The translations under genes and the position numbers were made by a program. A stretch of 64,000 nucleotides of DNA from Amycolatopsis tolypomycina (lineage in GTDB: Bacteria > Actinomycetota > Actinomycetes > Mycobacteriales > Pseudonocardiaceae): contig NZ_FNSO01000004.1 of assembly GCF_900105945.1 (NCBI RefSeq), positions 1,178,001 through 1,242,000 of the forward strand. Reading direction: 5' to 3'. The notes below the pieces were generated by a model, which was given only the letters and a program-made list of their open reading frames with translations, was not told the DNA's origin and did not search any database. The number at the start of each line of letters is the position of its first letter. Position 1 is the stretch's first letter. Positions 27,298 to 38,515 of this stretch are shown piece after piece.

Positions 27298-28089
27298 ATG
27301 GCAGTGCGAGCGACCGTGGACGTCGAGTTCGCCATCCGCGTCACCAAGCCGGGGCCCGCGGCGATCTCGGTGTCCGCCGCGCACGCCGACACCGAGGAGC
27401 TCACCGTGTCCTGGCACGGCGGGAGCGAGCTCGTCGAGTTCGCGCACGGCACCCGGGCCGAGGTCTTCGCCCTGCCCGCCGGGGAGCACCGCGTCACCTA
27501 CCACGCCGAGCGCGCGCTGACCGACCCCGAACCCGAGCCCGTCACGCTCGCCGACGTCGCCGTGTTCACCCGGCCGAGCCGGTACTGCCCGTCCGATCGC
27601 GTCGCCGGGCTCGTGCCGCCGGAAATCGTGAAGCTCAAGAACGCCGGGAAACAAGTCGAAGCCATCGTCCGGCACGTCCACAGCAGACTGTCCTATGTGG
27701 TCGGTTCCGGCCGGGCCACCGACGACGCGATCGACACCCTGCTCGCCGGCGAAGGCGTCTGCCGTGACTTCGCGCACGTCTGCATCACCCTGTGCCGCTT
27801 CCTCGACATCCCCGCGCGCTACGTCGGCGTCTACGCGCCCGGGCTCGCGCCGATGGACTTCCACGCCGTCTTCGAAGCCGCGGTCGACGGCCACTGGTAC
27901 GTCTTCGACGCCACCCGCCTCGCGCCACGGCAGACCATGCTGCGGATCTCCACCGGCCGCGACGCCGCCGACACCGCCTTCCTCGCCACGCTCGGCGGCG
28001 AACTCGACTTCCTCGGCAGCACCGTGTTCGCGACGACGGACGCCGCGCTGCCCGTCGACGACGGGTCCGGGCTGGTCGTTCTGGGCTGA
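27298..28089 (+). CDS. Transglutaminase-like cysteine protease-fold protein
   Basis: A 263-residue protein. An N-terminal beta-rich domain (residues 1-95) precedes a transglutaminase-like core: VEAIVRHVHSRLSYV, the Cys in GEGVCRDFAHVCITLCR, the His in PMDFHAVFEA and the Asp in WYVFDATRLAP form the catalytic triad. Related bacterial proteins act as peptidases or peptide cross-linkers. No signal peptide is seen, so it is probably cytoplasmic. It sits inside the sterol region but nothing in it suggests a role there. The start ATG at 27298 has no strong ribosome-binding site, and a leaderless start is possible. Confidence 0.82.
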   Translation: MAVRATVDVEFAIRVTKPGPAAISVSAAHADTEELTVSWHGGSELVEFAHGTRAEVFALPAGEHRVTYHAERALTDPEPEPVTLADVAVFTRPSRYCPSDRVAGLVPPEIVKLKNAGKQVEAIVRHVHSRLSYVVGSGRATDDAIDTLLAGEGVCRDFAHVCITLCRFLDIPARYVGVYAPGLAPMDFHAVFEAAVDGHWYVFDATRLAPRQTMLRISTGRDAADTAFLATLGGELDFLGSTVFATTDAALPVDDGSGLVVLG

Positions 28090-28139
28090 TCCCGCGTGTT
28101 GCCTGCGCAAAGACGGCCCCGGCTGGGTAGACAGTCTTC

Positions 28140-29162
28140 GTGAAGAGTTCCCCCAAGGCGCCGAGCCCCTGGGCCCGGGCACGAGCCCGGTACCGGTGGC
28201 TGGACCACATCGCCCGCGCGACCAACCGCTACATCGACTCCGGCGGCTACCACTACGTCGCTTCGATCACCTACTTCAGCCTGCTGTCGCTGGTGCCGCT
28301 GCTGATGGTCGCCTCGTCGGTCGCCGGGTTCGTGCTGGCCACCCAGCCGCACCTGCTCGACACGATGGTGCACGCGATCGTCAGCACGCTGCCCGGCGCG
28401 CTCGGGGACAAGGCCACCGAACTGCTCACCGGCTTCGTCGAGCAGCGCACCAGCGTCGGCGTGGTCGGCCTCGCCATCGGCCTGTACTCGGGCTGGAACT
28501 GGATGAACGCCGTGCGGGATTCGCTGACGGCGCTGTGGGGGCAGAACCGCTCGGACCAGTCGCTGCTGCGGCTGATCCTCGTCGACCTGCTCGCGCTGCT
28601 CGGCCTGAGCGCGGCGCTGCTCGTGTCGTTCCTGCTCACCATCTCCGGCACCGCGCTCGGCAGCTACCTGCTCCGGCTCGTCGGCCTGGACGACACGAGC
28701 TGGGGCCACCAGCTCGTGTCGGCGTCGTCGGTGCCGCTGTCGCTGGCCGCCGACTGGCTGGTGTTCCTGTGGGTGCTCACCCGGCTGCCGCGGCAGAAGG
28801 TCGGCGTGCGCAGCGCGGTCCGCGGCGCGGTGGCGATGGCCGTCGGCTTCGAGGCGCTGAAGCTGGCCGGCGGCTTCTACCTCCGGCTCATCGGCGACTC
28901 GCCGACCGGGATCGCGTTCGGCTCGATCATCGGTCTCATCTTCTTCATCTCGCTCGTCGCGCGGCTGCTGGTCTACGTCACGGCGTGGACGGCGACCGGC
29001 TCGGACGCGCCGCCGAAGCCGGTCCAGCCGCCCGCGCCGGTGGTGCTGAAGCCGGTGGTCGTGGTGGACCCGCCGATGGCCGTGCCCGCCACGGTCGGCG
29101 TGGTGACGGGCGTGCTCGGCACCCTCCTCGCGCTGGGGTTGCGCCGCCGCGCCCGCCGCTGA
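28140..29162 (+). CDS. YihY/BrkB-family membrane protein, copy 1
   Basis: A 340-residue polytopic protein. A basic cytoplasmic N-terminus (about 25 residues) precedes the family motif YIDSGGYHYVASITYFSLLSLVPLLMV, then about six membrane segments including YSGWNWMNAVRDSLTALWG and IAFGSIIGLIFFISLVARLLVYVTAWT. YihY/BrkB proteins are inner-membrane proteins of uncertain function, once misannotated as RNase BN. The GTG start at 28140 is 50 bp after the transglutaminase-like gene. A palindromic repeat pair lies between its stop and the convergent ltp3 gene. A paralogue is at 55414-56589. Confidence 0.83.
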   Translation: MKSSPKAPSPWARARARYRWLDHIARATNRYIDSGGYHYVASITYFSLLSLVPLLMVASSVAGFVLATQPHLLDTMVHAIVSTLPGALGDKATELLTGFVEQRTSVGVVGLAIGLYSGWNWMNAVRDSLTALWGQNRSDQSLLRLILVDLLALLGLSAALLVSFLLTISGTALGSYLLRLVGLDDTSWGHQLVSASSVPLSLAADWLVFLWVLTRLPRQKVGVRSAVRGAVAMAVGFEALKLAGGFYLRLIGDSPTGIAFGSIIGLIFFISLVARLLVYVTAWTATGSDAPPKPVQPPAPVVLKPVVVVDPPMAVPATVGVVTGVLGTLLALGLRRRARR

Positions 29163-29167
29163 CCCGC

Positions 29168-29185
29168 CACTTTCACGTGAAAGTG
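29168..29185. repeat. CACTTTCACGTGAAAGTG palindrome, copy 1
   Basis: An 18-bp perfect palindrome just after the YihY stop. It pairs with copy 2, 15 bp further on. Confidence 0.8.
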
Positions 29186-29196
29186 CCCACCAGGGG

Positions 29197-29222
29197 GCGT
29201 CACTTTCACGTGAAAGTGACGC
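29197..29222. repeat. CACTTTCACGTGAAAGTG palindrome, copy 2 (26-bp extended)
   Basis: The same 18-bp core (29201-29218) extended by complementary arms GCGT and ACGC. It abuts the ltp3 stop at 29223, so it may terminate both convergent genes. Confidence 0.8.
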
Positions 29223-30385
<1,163 letters not shown>

Positions 30386-30389
<4 letters not shown>

Positions 30390-31399
30390 CGGGCCTCCAG
30401 CACGGTCACCAGGTTCTGTTGCAGGGCCGGCCCGCTCGTCGCGTGCGCCACGGCCTTGCGGGATTCGCCGTCGTGGATCCGGACCGCCGCTTCGCCGATC
30501 CGGGCCAGCCCGGCGGAGAACATCGGGTTCGCGGCCAGTGCCCCGCCGGAGGGGTTGATCTGCACGCCGTCGCCGAGCCCGAGCGCGGTGCGCAGGATGA
30601 GCTCCTGGTGCGTGAAGGGCGCGTGCAGCTCGGCGAGGTCGACGCCGTCGAGGTCCAGCGCCTTCGCCGCGGCTTCGGTGGACGGCGAGCGCGTCAGGTC
30701 GCGGGCGCCGAGCACGGGGGAGTCGACGCGGTGCTCGATGCCGGTGATCACCGCCGGCCGTTCGACGATCTCCCGCGCGCGTTCCACAGTGGACAAGACG
30801 ATGACGGCGGCGCCGTCGGTGATCGGCGCGATGTCGTGCCTGCGCAACGGATCGGCGTAGTAGGGCGTGTCGAGGAGTTCCGCGACGTCCCGGCCGGTCC
30901 CGCGCGCGGCGACTTCGGCGAGGTCCTTTTCGGACCAGAGCCCGGCCTCCAGGCCCAGCCGTGCCTGGATCCCGGCGATCGAGACCGAGTCCGGCCACAG
31001 CGGCGTGACGACGTACGGGTCGAGCTGCAGGGCGAGCACCCGGCGCAGCTGCCCGGCGCTGGACTTGCCGAAGCCGTAGACGAGCGCGGTCTCGACCTCG
31101 CCCATCTTGATCTTCAGCCACGCCTCGTACAGCGCCCAGGCGGCGTCCATCTCGACGTGCGACTCGTGGATCGGCGGGAACGCGCCGATCGCGTCGACGG
31201 CGGCGATGAAGGAGAACGCGCGGCCGGCCAGGTAGTCCGACGAGCCGGAGCACCAGAACCCGATGTCCTGTTTGGACAACCCGGTCTGCGCGAAGACCTC
31301 GGCGAAGATCGGGACGAGCATCTCCACGCCGTTGGTGGTGCCCGGGGTTTCGCGGACGTTGGGGGCCTTCGCGAAGCCCGCGATCGCGACGTCTGGCAT
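30386..31399 (-). CDS. ltp4: Thiolase-fold lipid-transfer protein Ltp4
   Basis: A 337-residue thiolase-superfamily protein, shorter than catalytic thiolases. It has DVAIAGFAKAPNVRETPGTTNGVEML, GFWCSGSSDYLAGRAFSF, ESHVEMDAAWALYEAW and the C-terminal NPSGGALAANPMFSAGLARIGEAA. The catalytic Cys/His pattern of true thiolases is not intact. Ltp4 acts with Ltp3 in C-24-branched sterol side-chain removal in Rhodococcus. It starts 7 bp after the DUF35 gene with GAGG upstream, and ends in the overlap with ltp3. A TCCACAGTGGA palindrome lies inside (30783-30793), encoding STVE. Confidence 0.84.
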
Positions 31400-31406
31400 C
31401 AGGACC

Positions 31407-32384
31407 TCACAGGTGGTGGGCGAAGGTTTCGTAAGCCGCGTCCGGCTCACCGGTCGGCTCGAAGTGGCTGATGTTCTCCAGCGACGTCCACCACTCCTCG
31501 CGCGGCTTCCACGCGGCGCGCACGCGCATGCCCATCCGGACGTCCTCGGCGGCGCAGCCGAGCACGAGGTGCAGGAAGGCGATGTCGGCGCCGTCGAGCA
31601 GGATGTACGCGGCGACGTACGGCGGCTTGAGCCGCTGGCCGAGGAACGGGACGTTGACGATGCAGAACGTGGTGACGATGCCGGTGTCGGGCAGCTCGAC
31701 CTCTTCGGTGGTCGGCACGCCGTCGGTCGGGCAGGCGCCGCGCGGCGGGATGTAGACCTTCCCGCAGGCGGGACAGCGCTGGCCGATCATCTTCCCCTCG
31801 GCGAGCCCGCGCAGGTAGGTGCTCTCCTCGGGCGAGGCGGAGTGCATGTACTTGAGGTGCACCGGGGTGATGACGACGCTGACCGGCGCGCCTTCTTCGC
31901 GTTCGGCGACCGGGGGAGCGGGCTCGGTGGGCGTGGTGTCTTCGGCGTCGGCCGGCAGGAAGTAGGCGATGTCGCGGATGTGCCCCACGACCTCGTCGGC
32001 CCACCGCACGCGCACCCGCTGTCCACTGTGGATCTTGTCCGGCGAGCCGGCGTCGACGGCGTGCAGCATCGGGGTGTCGGCCCCGTCGAGCTTGACGAGC
32101 GCCCAGGCGAAGGGCCGGCCCAGCGGCTGCCCGTCGAGGGGCTCGGGGCACCACGACCACGAGACGACCGTGCCTTCGGTGGCGACCGGGACGAACTCGC
32201 CGAGCTGTTCGGCGGTCACCGGGTCGTACTCGACCGGCGGGACGTGCACGCGCCCGTCACTGCCCCGGATGCCCTCGATGCGGTGGTCGCGCAAGGAGTT
32301 GACGAACCGGCCGAGGACGGGCCCGGTCGAGCGGGTGTAGTCGAAGCCGACGTTCAGCGGTGCCGCAAGCGGTGTCTCCGTCAC
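31407..32384 (-). CDS. Tandem DUF35/OB-fold acyl-CoA-binding protein, Rv3521-like
   Basis: About 325 residues: two DUF35-type units in tandem. The C-terminal unit has a zinc ribbon (GQRCPACGKVYIPPRGACPTDG) with three cysteines and Asp in place of the fourth. The N-terminal unit aligns (IRGSDGRVHVPPVEYDPV) but has lost the cysteines. DUF35 proteins supply acyl-CoA binding to thiolase-like aldolases (for example ChsH2 with Ltp2), so a complex with Ltp3/Ltp4 is likely. I place the start at GTG 32384, downstream of the KstR-like site; a TTG at 32420 is the other choice. It is the first gene of the DUF35-ltp4-ltp3 operon. Confidence 0.8.
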   Translation of the reverse strand: MTETPLAAPLNVGFDYTRSTGPVLGRFVNSLRDHRIEGIRGSDGRVHVPPVEYDPVTAEQLGEFVPVATEGTVVSWSWCPEPLDGQPLGRPFAWALVKLDGADTPMLHAVDAGSPDKIHSGQRVRVRWADEVVGHIRDIAYFLPADAEDTTPTEPAPPVAEREEGAPVSVVITPVHLKYMHSASPEESTYLRGLAEGKMIGQRCPACGKVYIPPRGACPTDGVPTTEEVELPDTGIVTTFCIVNVPFLGQRLKPPYVAAYILLDGADIAFLHLVLGCAAEDVRMGMRVRAAWKPREEWWTSLENISHFEPTGEPDAAYETFAHHL

Positions 32385-32393
32385 GTCCTTGAG

Positions 32394-32407
32394 TGAAACA
32401 CGTTCTC
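32394..32407. promoter_or_regulatory. KstR-type operator before the DUF35-ltp4-ltp3 operon
   Basis: TGAAACACGTTCTC matches TnnAACnnGTTnnA except for the last base, 9 bp upstream of the GTG at 32384. A second AACnnGTT core (GGAACGTGTTCT, 32451-32462) lies further upstream. Confidence 0.65.
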
Positions 32408-32465
32408 GTTCTGCCGACAAGATTCCTCCGCGGGCTCCTCTGGTTGGAAAGGAACGTGTTCTCGG

Positions 32466-33254
32466 TCAGCGACCCGTGAAGTCCGGCTTCCGCTTCTCCG
32501 AGAACGCCCGCGGTCCCTCCTTGGCGTCCTCCGACGCGAAGACCTCGATGCCGTACTGCGAGTCCAGCTTGAAGGCCTCTTCCTCGTGCAGCCCCTCCGT
32601 GTCGCGGATCGTCCGCAGGATCGCCCGCACGGCCAGCGGCCCGTTCGCGTTGATCAGGGAAGCCAGCTCCAGGGCCTTCGTGAGTGCCGAGCCGTCCGGG
32701 ACGACGTGCCCGATCAAGCCGATGGCCAGGGCTTCGGAAGCGGACAGATGACGTCCGGTCAGCAGGATGTCCGCCGCCACCGTGTACGGGATCTGGCGCA
32801 CCAGCCGCACCGCCGACCCGCCCATCGGGAACAGGCCCCAGCGTGCCTCCGACACCCCGAACCGGGCCGACTCGCCCGCCACCCGGATGTCCGTGCCCTG
32901 GAGGATCTCGGTCCCGCCCGCGATCGCCGGGCCCTCGACCGCTGCGATCAGGGGTTTCGTGAGGCGGCGGCCCTTCAGGAGCCCGGGGATCCGTGAAGGG
33001 TCGAACTTGCCCGACGCGAACGACTCCGACGGCGAGTTGCGGGACATCGACTTCAGGTCCGCGCCCGCGCAGAACGCGCCACCCGCGCCGGTCAGGATGC
33101 AGCTGCGGATCGAGTCGTCGGAATCGACCCGGTCCCAGGCCTCGACCATGATCGACATCATCTCGCCGGTGATCGCGTTGCGCGCCTCGGGCCGGTTCAT
33201 CGTGACGACCAGGGTCTGGCCCTCCTGCGTCACCAGCGCGTGCGGTTCACCCAC
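32466..33254 (-). CDS. echA19: Enoyl-CoA hydratase EchA19
   Basis: A 262-residue crotonase. It has [19 protein letters not shown], the oxyanion-hole segments CAGADLK and [27 protein letters not shown], and the acidic catalytic region [20 protein letters not shown]. It is very close to mycobacterial EchA19, which hydrates side-chain enoyl-CoA steroids. The GTG at 33254 has AGGAGG 6 bases upstream. It is divergent from fadD19 with 62 bp between the starts, exactly as in M. tuberculosis, and a KstR-like core lies in that gap. It is separated from the DUF35 operon downstream by a short intergenic region with KstR-like sites. Confidence 0.9.
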   Translation of the reverse strand: MGEPHALVTQEGQTLVVTMNRPEARNAITGEMMSIMVEAWDRVDSDDSIRSCILTGAGGAFCAGADLKSMSRNSPSESFASGKFDPSRIPGLLKGRRLTKPLIAAVEGPAIAGGTEILQGTDIRVAGESARFGVSEARWGLFPMGGSAVRLVRQIPYTVAADILLTGRHLSASEALAIGLIGHVVPDGSALTKALELASLINANGPLAVRAILRTIRDTEGLHEEEAFKLDSQYGIEVFASEDAKEGPRAFSEKRKPDFTGR

Positions 33255-33292
33255 GGAAGACCTCCTGAAGGAGCAGTGCCATTGCCCGGAAC

Positions 33293-33306
33293 GATAACAT
33301 GTTCTA
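33293..33306. promoter_or_regulatory. KstR-type operator between echA19 and fadD19
   Basis: GATAACATGTTCTA matches the KstR consensus apart from its first base. It lies in the 62-bp gap between the divergent starts. Confidence 0.65.
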
Positions 33307-33316
33307 CTTTGAGGGC

Positions 33317-34936
33317 GTGGCACTCAACATCGCGGATCTTCTGGAGCACGCCGTCGACGCCGTGCCGGAGCGCGTCGCGGTCGTGTGCGGCGACCGGCAA
33401 GTCACCTTCGCCGAACTGGAGGCGCGGGCCAACCGGCTCGCCCACCACCTCGCCGCGCACGGCGTGGGACGCGGATCCCACATCGGGGTCTACTCCCGCA
33501 ACTCGATCGAGGCCTTGGAGGCGATGATCGCGGCGTACAAGCTGCGCGCGATCGCCGTCAACGTCAACTACCGCTACGTGCACGGCGAACTCGTCTACCT
33601 CTTCAACGACGCCGAGATCGTCGCGCTCGTCCACCAGCGCAGCTACGCCGACAAGGTCGCGGCGGTGCTGCCGGAAGCGCCGAAACTGAAACACGTTGTC
33701 GTGATCGACGACGGCAGTGACGGCGACTACGAACGCTACGGCGGCGTCGAATACGAAACCGCCCTCGAGGCGCAGAGCCCCGAGCGGGACTTCGGGGAGC
33801 GCAGCGGCGACGACCTCTACATCCTCTACACCGGCGGCACCACGGGCTACCCGAAGGGCGTGCTCTGGCGGCAGGAGGACGTCTGGCGCGCGCTCGGCGG
33901 CGGGATCAACTTCGTCACCGGCGAGTACGTCCCGGACGAGTGGACGCTCGCCGAGCAGGGCAAGCTGGGCAGCCTGAGCCGGCTGCCGTGCGCGCCCCTG
34001 ATCCACGGCGCCGCGCAGTGGGCCGCGTTCGGCGCCCTGTTCACCGGCAGCCCGGTGATCTTCGTGCCCCACTTCGACGCCCACGAGATCTGGAAGGCCG
34101 TCCAGAAGCACAAGGTCCAGGTCCTCACGATCGTCGGCGACGCGATGGCCCGGCCGCTCATCGAGGCCTACTACGAGGGTGGCTACGACGCTTCGTCGAT
34201 CGTCGCAGTGTCGAGCCACGCCGCGCTGTTCTCGCAGTCGGTGAAACAGCAGTTCGTCGAGCTCGTGCCGCCCCACGCCCTGGTCACCGACGCGATCGGC
34301 GCGTCGGAGAGCGGCTTCACCGGGATCGGCGCGGTGGCCAAGGGCGCCGACCACAGCGCCGGCCCGCGGGTGAACTTCGGCCAGGACGCCGTCCTGCTCG
34401 ACGAAGACGGCACCATCGTCGAGAAGAAGCCCGGCGCGACCGGGCTGATCGGCCGCCGCGGGCACGTCCCGCTCGGCTACTACAACGATCCCGAGAAGAG
34501 CAAGAAGATCTTCGTCGAGGTCGACGGCGTCCGCTACGTCGTGCCGGGCGACTACGCCCGCTACGAGGAGGACGGCACCGTCACGCTGCTCGGCCGCGGC
34601 TCGCAGTGCGTCAACACCGGCGGCGAGAAGGTCTACCCGGAGGAGGTCGAAGGGGCGCTCAAGTCGCACCCCGACGTCTTCGACGCGCTCGTCATCGGCG
34701 TCCCGGACGAGCGGCTCGGCCAGCGCGTCGCCGCCGTCGTCCAGCTCCGCGAAGGTGCCGAAGCCGACCTGGCCGCGCTCGAAGAGCACGTCCGCGGCGA
34801 GATCGCCGGGTACAAGGTGCCGCGCACGATCTGGCTGGCCGGCGAGATCGGGCGTTCGCCCAGCGGCAAGCCGGACTACCCGTGGGCCCAGCGCTACGCC
34901 GCCGACCACGAACCGGCCACGGCCCAGCCCGTCTGA
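33317..34936 (+). CDS. fadD19: Steroid-acid CoA ligase FadD19
   Basis: A 539-residue acyl-CoA synthetase of the adenylate-forming superfamily. The N-terminus [25 protein letters not shown] is nearly that of mycobacterial FadD19. The P-loop [12 protein letters not shown], the IGASESGF region, [10 protein letters not shown] and [20 protein letters not shown], and the C-terminal catalytic Lys in SPSGKPDY are all present. FadD19 activates steroid C24/C26 carboxylates and is essential for C-24-branched side chains in Rhodococcus. The GTG at 33317 is preferred because an upstream ATG (33299) would put the KstR-like site inside the gene. Confidence 0.91.
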   Translation: MALNIADLLEHAVDAVPERVAVVCGDRQVTFAELEARANRLAHHLAAHGVGRGSHIGVYSRNSIEALEAMIAAYKLRAIAVNVNYRYVHGELVYLFNDAEIVALVHQRSYADKVAAVLPEAPKLKHVVVIDDGSDGDYERYGGVEYETALEAQSPERDFGERSGDDLYILYTGGTTGYPKGVLWRQEDVWRALGGGINFVTGEYVPDEWTLAEQGKLGSLSRLPCAPLIHGAAQWAAFGALFTGSPVIFVPHFDAHEIWKAVQKHKVQVLTIVGDAMARPLIEAYYEGGYDASSIVAVSSHAALFSQSVKQQFVELVPPHALVTDAIGASESGFTGIGAVAKGADHSAGPRVNFGQDAVLLDEDGTIVEKKPGATGLIGRRGHVPLGYYNDPEKSKKIFVEVDGVRYVVPGDYARYEEDGTVTLLGRGSQCVNTGGEKVYPEEVEGALKSHPDVFDALVIGVPDERLGQRVAAVVQLREGAEADLAALEEHVRGEIAGYKVPRTIWLAGEIGRSPSGKPDYPWAQRYAADHEPATAQPV

Positions 34937-34958
34937 GCCCCCGACTACTGATCCGGAA

Positions 34959-34982
34959 GGGCACTTTCACGTGAAAGTGCCC
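34959..34982. repeat. CACTTTCACGTGAAAGTG palindrome, copy 3
   Basis: A single copy of the 18-bp core (34962-34979) extended by GGG and CCC arms, between fadD19 and the NMO-type gene on the same strand. Confidence 0.8.
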
Positions 34983-35001
34983 GTCCGGGAGGAGGACAAG
35001 A

Positions 35002-36102
35002 GTGCGGACAGCTCTGTGCGACCGGCTCGGCATCGACCTGCCGATCGTCGGGTTCACCCCGTCGGAGCACGTCGCCGCGGCGCTCAGCCGCGCCGGCGGG
35101 CTCGGCGTGCTCGGCTGCGTGCGGTTCAACGACGCCGCCGAGCTCGACCGGGTGCTCACCTGGATGGACGAGAACACCGGCGGCAAGCCCTACGGCGTCG
35201 ACATCGTCATGCCGGCGAAGGTGCCCGCCGAGGGCACCCAGGTCGACCTGGCGAAGCTGATCCCGGACGGCCACCGCGCGTTCGTCGACCGCGTGCTTCG
35301 CGAGTTGTCCGTCCCGCCGCTGCCGGACGACACCGACGAGCGCGCGGGGGTGCTCGGCTGGCTGCACTCGGTCGCCCGGTCGCACGTCGAGGTCGCGCTG
35401 AACCACCCGATCAAGCTGATCGCCAACGCGCTCGGCTCGCCGCCGGCCGACGTGATCGGCCAGTGCCACGAGCGCGGGGTCCCGGTGGCGGCGCTCGCCG
35501 GGAAGGCCGAGCACGCGGTGCGGCACGTCGAAAACGGCGTCGACTTCGTGGTGGCCCAGGGCTACGAAGCCGGCGGGCACACCGGCGAGATCGCGTCCAT
35601 GGTGCTGGTGCCGGAGATCGTCGACGCCGTCGACGTGCCGGTGCTCGCCGCGGGCGGGATCGGGTCCGGCCGCCAGGTGGCCGCGGCGCTCGCGCTCGGC
35701 GCGTCCGGCGTCTGGATGGGCTCGACGTGGCTCACCACCGAGGAGTACCTGCAGACCATGGCGACGTCGGGGGCGATCCAGCAGGCGCTCGTCGCGGCGT
35801 CGTCGTCCGACACCGTGCGGACGCGGATCTACACCGGCAAGCCGGCCCGGCTGCTCAAGACCCGCTGGACCGAGGCGTGGGCCGCGCCGGACGCGCCCGA
35901 GCCGTTGCCGATGCCGCTGCAGAACCTGCTGGTTTCCCCGGCCCACAACCGGATCCACGCCACGAACGACCCGGAGCTGGTGTCGATGCCGGTCGGGCAG
36001 ATCGTCGGCCGGATGAACGCGGTCCGCCCGGTCGCCGACGTCGTCGCGGACCTGGTGAACGGCTACGAAGAAGCGTTGTCCCGCTTGGACAAGACCCGCT
36101 GA
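35002..36102 (+). CDS. NMO/2-nitropropane dioxygenase-family flavoprotein, IpdC-like
   Basis: A 366-residue FMN-dependent TIM-barrel protein. It has IDLPIVGFTPSEHVAAALSRAGGLGVLG at the start, GGKPYGVDIVMPAKVP, the phosphate-binding QGYEAGGHTGEIASMVLVPE and VLAAGGIGSGRQVAAALALGASGVWMGSTWL. This sub-family includes IpdC (Rv3553), which reduces a CD-ring-derived acyl-CoA in sterol catabolism, and nitronate monooxygenases. Its place after fadD19 makes a steroid acyl-CoA reductase more likely than nitronate oxidation, but this is inferred. The GTG at 35002 follows GGAGGA. A terminator separates it from the convergent protease gene. Confidence 0.8.
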   Translation: MRTALCDRLGIDLPIVGFTPSEHVAAALSRAGGLGVLGCVRFNDAAELDRVLTWMDENTGGKPYGVDIVMPAKVPAEGTQVDLAKLIPDGHRAFVDRVLRELSVPPLPDDTDERAGVLGWLHSVARSHVEVALNHPIKLIANALGSPPADVIGQCHERGVPVAALAGKAEHAVRHVENGVDFVVAQGYEAGGHTGEIASMVLVPEIVDAVDVPVLAAGGIGSGRQVAAALALGASGVWMGSTWLTTEEYLQTMATSGAIQQALVAASSSDTVRTRIYTGKPARLLKTRWTEAWAAPDAPEPLPMPLQNLLVSPAHNRIHATNDPELVSMPVGQIVGRMNAVRPVADVVADLVNGYEEALSRLDKTR

Positions 36103-36110
36103 ACGCGAAG

Positions 36111-36140
36111 GAAGGGGCCCCGCTGCGGCGGGGCCCCTTC
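36111..36140. terminator. Bidirectional terminator between convergent genes
   Basis: GAAGGGGCCCCGC (36111-36123) pairs perfectly with GCGGGGCCCCTTC (36128-36140) across a 4-base loop, followed by TTC. It lies between the stops of the NMO-type gene and the protease gene. Confidence 0.85.
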
Positions 36141-36156
36141 TTCGTGCGCGAAGCGG

Positions 36157-37268
<1,112 letters not shown>

Positions 37269-38027
37269 GTGCCGGCTCCCGCATCCCGTTCCCGCCTGTC
37301 CGCCGACGGTCCCGTCCTCGACGGGATTCCCGAGCACGGCCGGGTCCCGCGGTACTACGCCGTCAAGGTCGAGCTGCTGGCGGTGATCGCGGAACTCGGC
37401 GAAGGCGCGGTGCTGCCGACCGAACGGGAACTGTGCGACCGGTTCGGGGTTTCGCGGGCGACCGTGCGGCAGGCGGTCGCGGAGCTGGTGCTCGAGGGCA
37501 GGCTCACCCGCCGCCAGGGGAGCGGCACGTACATCGCCGCTCCGAAGCTCGTCCAGCCGCTGGCCCTGGCGAGCCGCCCGCGCGTCCGGCCGGGCCGCAC
37601 CGTGATCACCCTGGAGCGGCGCCCGGCGGGCCGCGCACTGGCCGCCGACCTGCAGGTGACGTCGGACGCGGAGGTGTGCCACGTCGAGCGCGTCCTGCTG
37701 GCAGGCGAGGAGCGCGTCGGGCTCGAGTCGACATATCTCCTGGCGTCCCGCTTCCCGGACCTGCTCGCCGTGTTCGACCCGGAGCGGCCCCTCGAAGGGT
37801 GCCTGAGCGAGCGGCTCGGCGTGGTGGCCCACGGCGCCGAGGAGCGGGTCGAGACGGTGCTGGCCACCCCGCGCGAGGCGTTGCTGATCGGCACCAACCC
37901 GGCGGTGCCGATGCTGCTCACGCACCGGATCGCCTGGGGCCGGGACGGCGTGCCGTTCGAGCGGGTGCGCTCGCTCTACCGCGGCGACCGCCTCAGCTTC
38001 ACCACCCGCCTGGGCCGCGCCGACTGA
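37269..38027 (+). CDS. GntR-family regulator with UTRA domain
   Basis: A 252-residue regulator. The winged helix is PRYYAVKVELLAVIAELGEGAVLPTERELCDRFGVSRATVRQAVAELVLEGRLTRRQGSGTYIA. A UTRA effector domain follows (RTVITLERRPAGRALAADLQV, VCHVERVLLAGEERVGLESTYL, VPFERVRSLYRGDR), placing it in the HutC/DasR sub-family, which senses sugar phosphates or small organic ligands. The GTG at 37269 has AGGG about 9 bases upstream. The divergent protease gene is one candidate target. There is no adjacent sugar transporter, so the ligand is unknown. Confidence 0.87.
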   Translation: MPAPASRSRLSADGPVLDGIPEHGRVPRYYAVKVELLAVIAELGEGAVLPTERELCDRFGVSRATVRQAVAELVLEGRLTRRQGSGTYIAAPKLVQPLALASRPRVRPGRTVITLERRPAGRALAADLQVTSDAEVCHVERVLLAGEERVGLESTYLLASRFPDLLAVFDPERPLEGCLSERLGVVAHGAEERVETVLATPREALLIGTNPAVPMLLTHRIAWGRDGVPFERVRSLYRGDRLSFTTRLGRAD

Positions 38028-38092
38028 GAGCTGTCACGTTTCGCGCGGCCCCTTCGTCCCTCCCGCAGGCAACCAACACTGGGAGGAACGAA

Positions 38093-38473
38093 ATGAACGT
38101 CGCACTGTGGGCCGGACAGGTTCTGCTCGCCGCCATCTTCGCCGTGTCGGGCGCGCTCAAGTCGACGATGTCGCAGCAGCGGATGCTCGAAACCGGCCAG
38201 ACCGGCGCGGCCGCGTACCCGCTGCCGGTGGTCCGGTTCGCCGCGATCTGCGAGCTCCTCGCCGCGGTGGGCCTGATCCTGCCGCTGCTGCTGGGCATCG
38301 CCCCGGCCCTGACCGGCTGGGCGGCGGTCGGGCTGGCCGTGGTGATGGTGGGCGCGATGGCGATGCACAGCAGGCTGGCGATCGTGCAGCACAAGGCGGC
38401 CGAGTGGCGGAACGTCGGAGTCAACGTCGTGCTCCTCGCGGTCTGCATCTTCGTCGCCGTGGGGCGTCTCTGA
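38093..38473 (+). CDS. DoxX-family membrane protein
   Basis: A 126-residue protein with four hydrophobic segments. It begins NVALWAGQVLLAAIFAVSGALKSTMSQQRM and has the family helix VVRFAAICELLAAVGLILPLLLG and a C-terminal NVVLLAVCIFVAVGRL. DoxX-like proteins are quinone-linked or membrane-integrity proteins of unclear role; in mycobacteria they assist thiol and superoxide homeostasis. A strong GGGAGG lies 5 bases before the ATG. It is followed 42 bp later by the first of two lipoprotein genes on the same strand. Confidence 0.85.
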   Translation: MNVALWAGQVLLAAIFAVSGALKSTMSQQRMLETGQTGAAAYPLPVVRFAAICELLAAVGLILPLLLGIAPALTGWAAVGLAVVMVGAMAMHSRLAIVQHKAAEWRNVGVNVVLLAVCIFVAVGRL

Positions 38474-38515
38474 GCGCCGATGCAACCCCGGGCGGGTCTG
38501 CTCCGTCTGGCGGGT

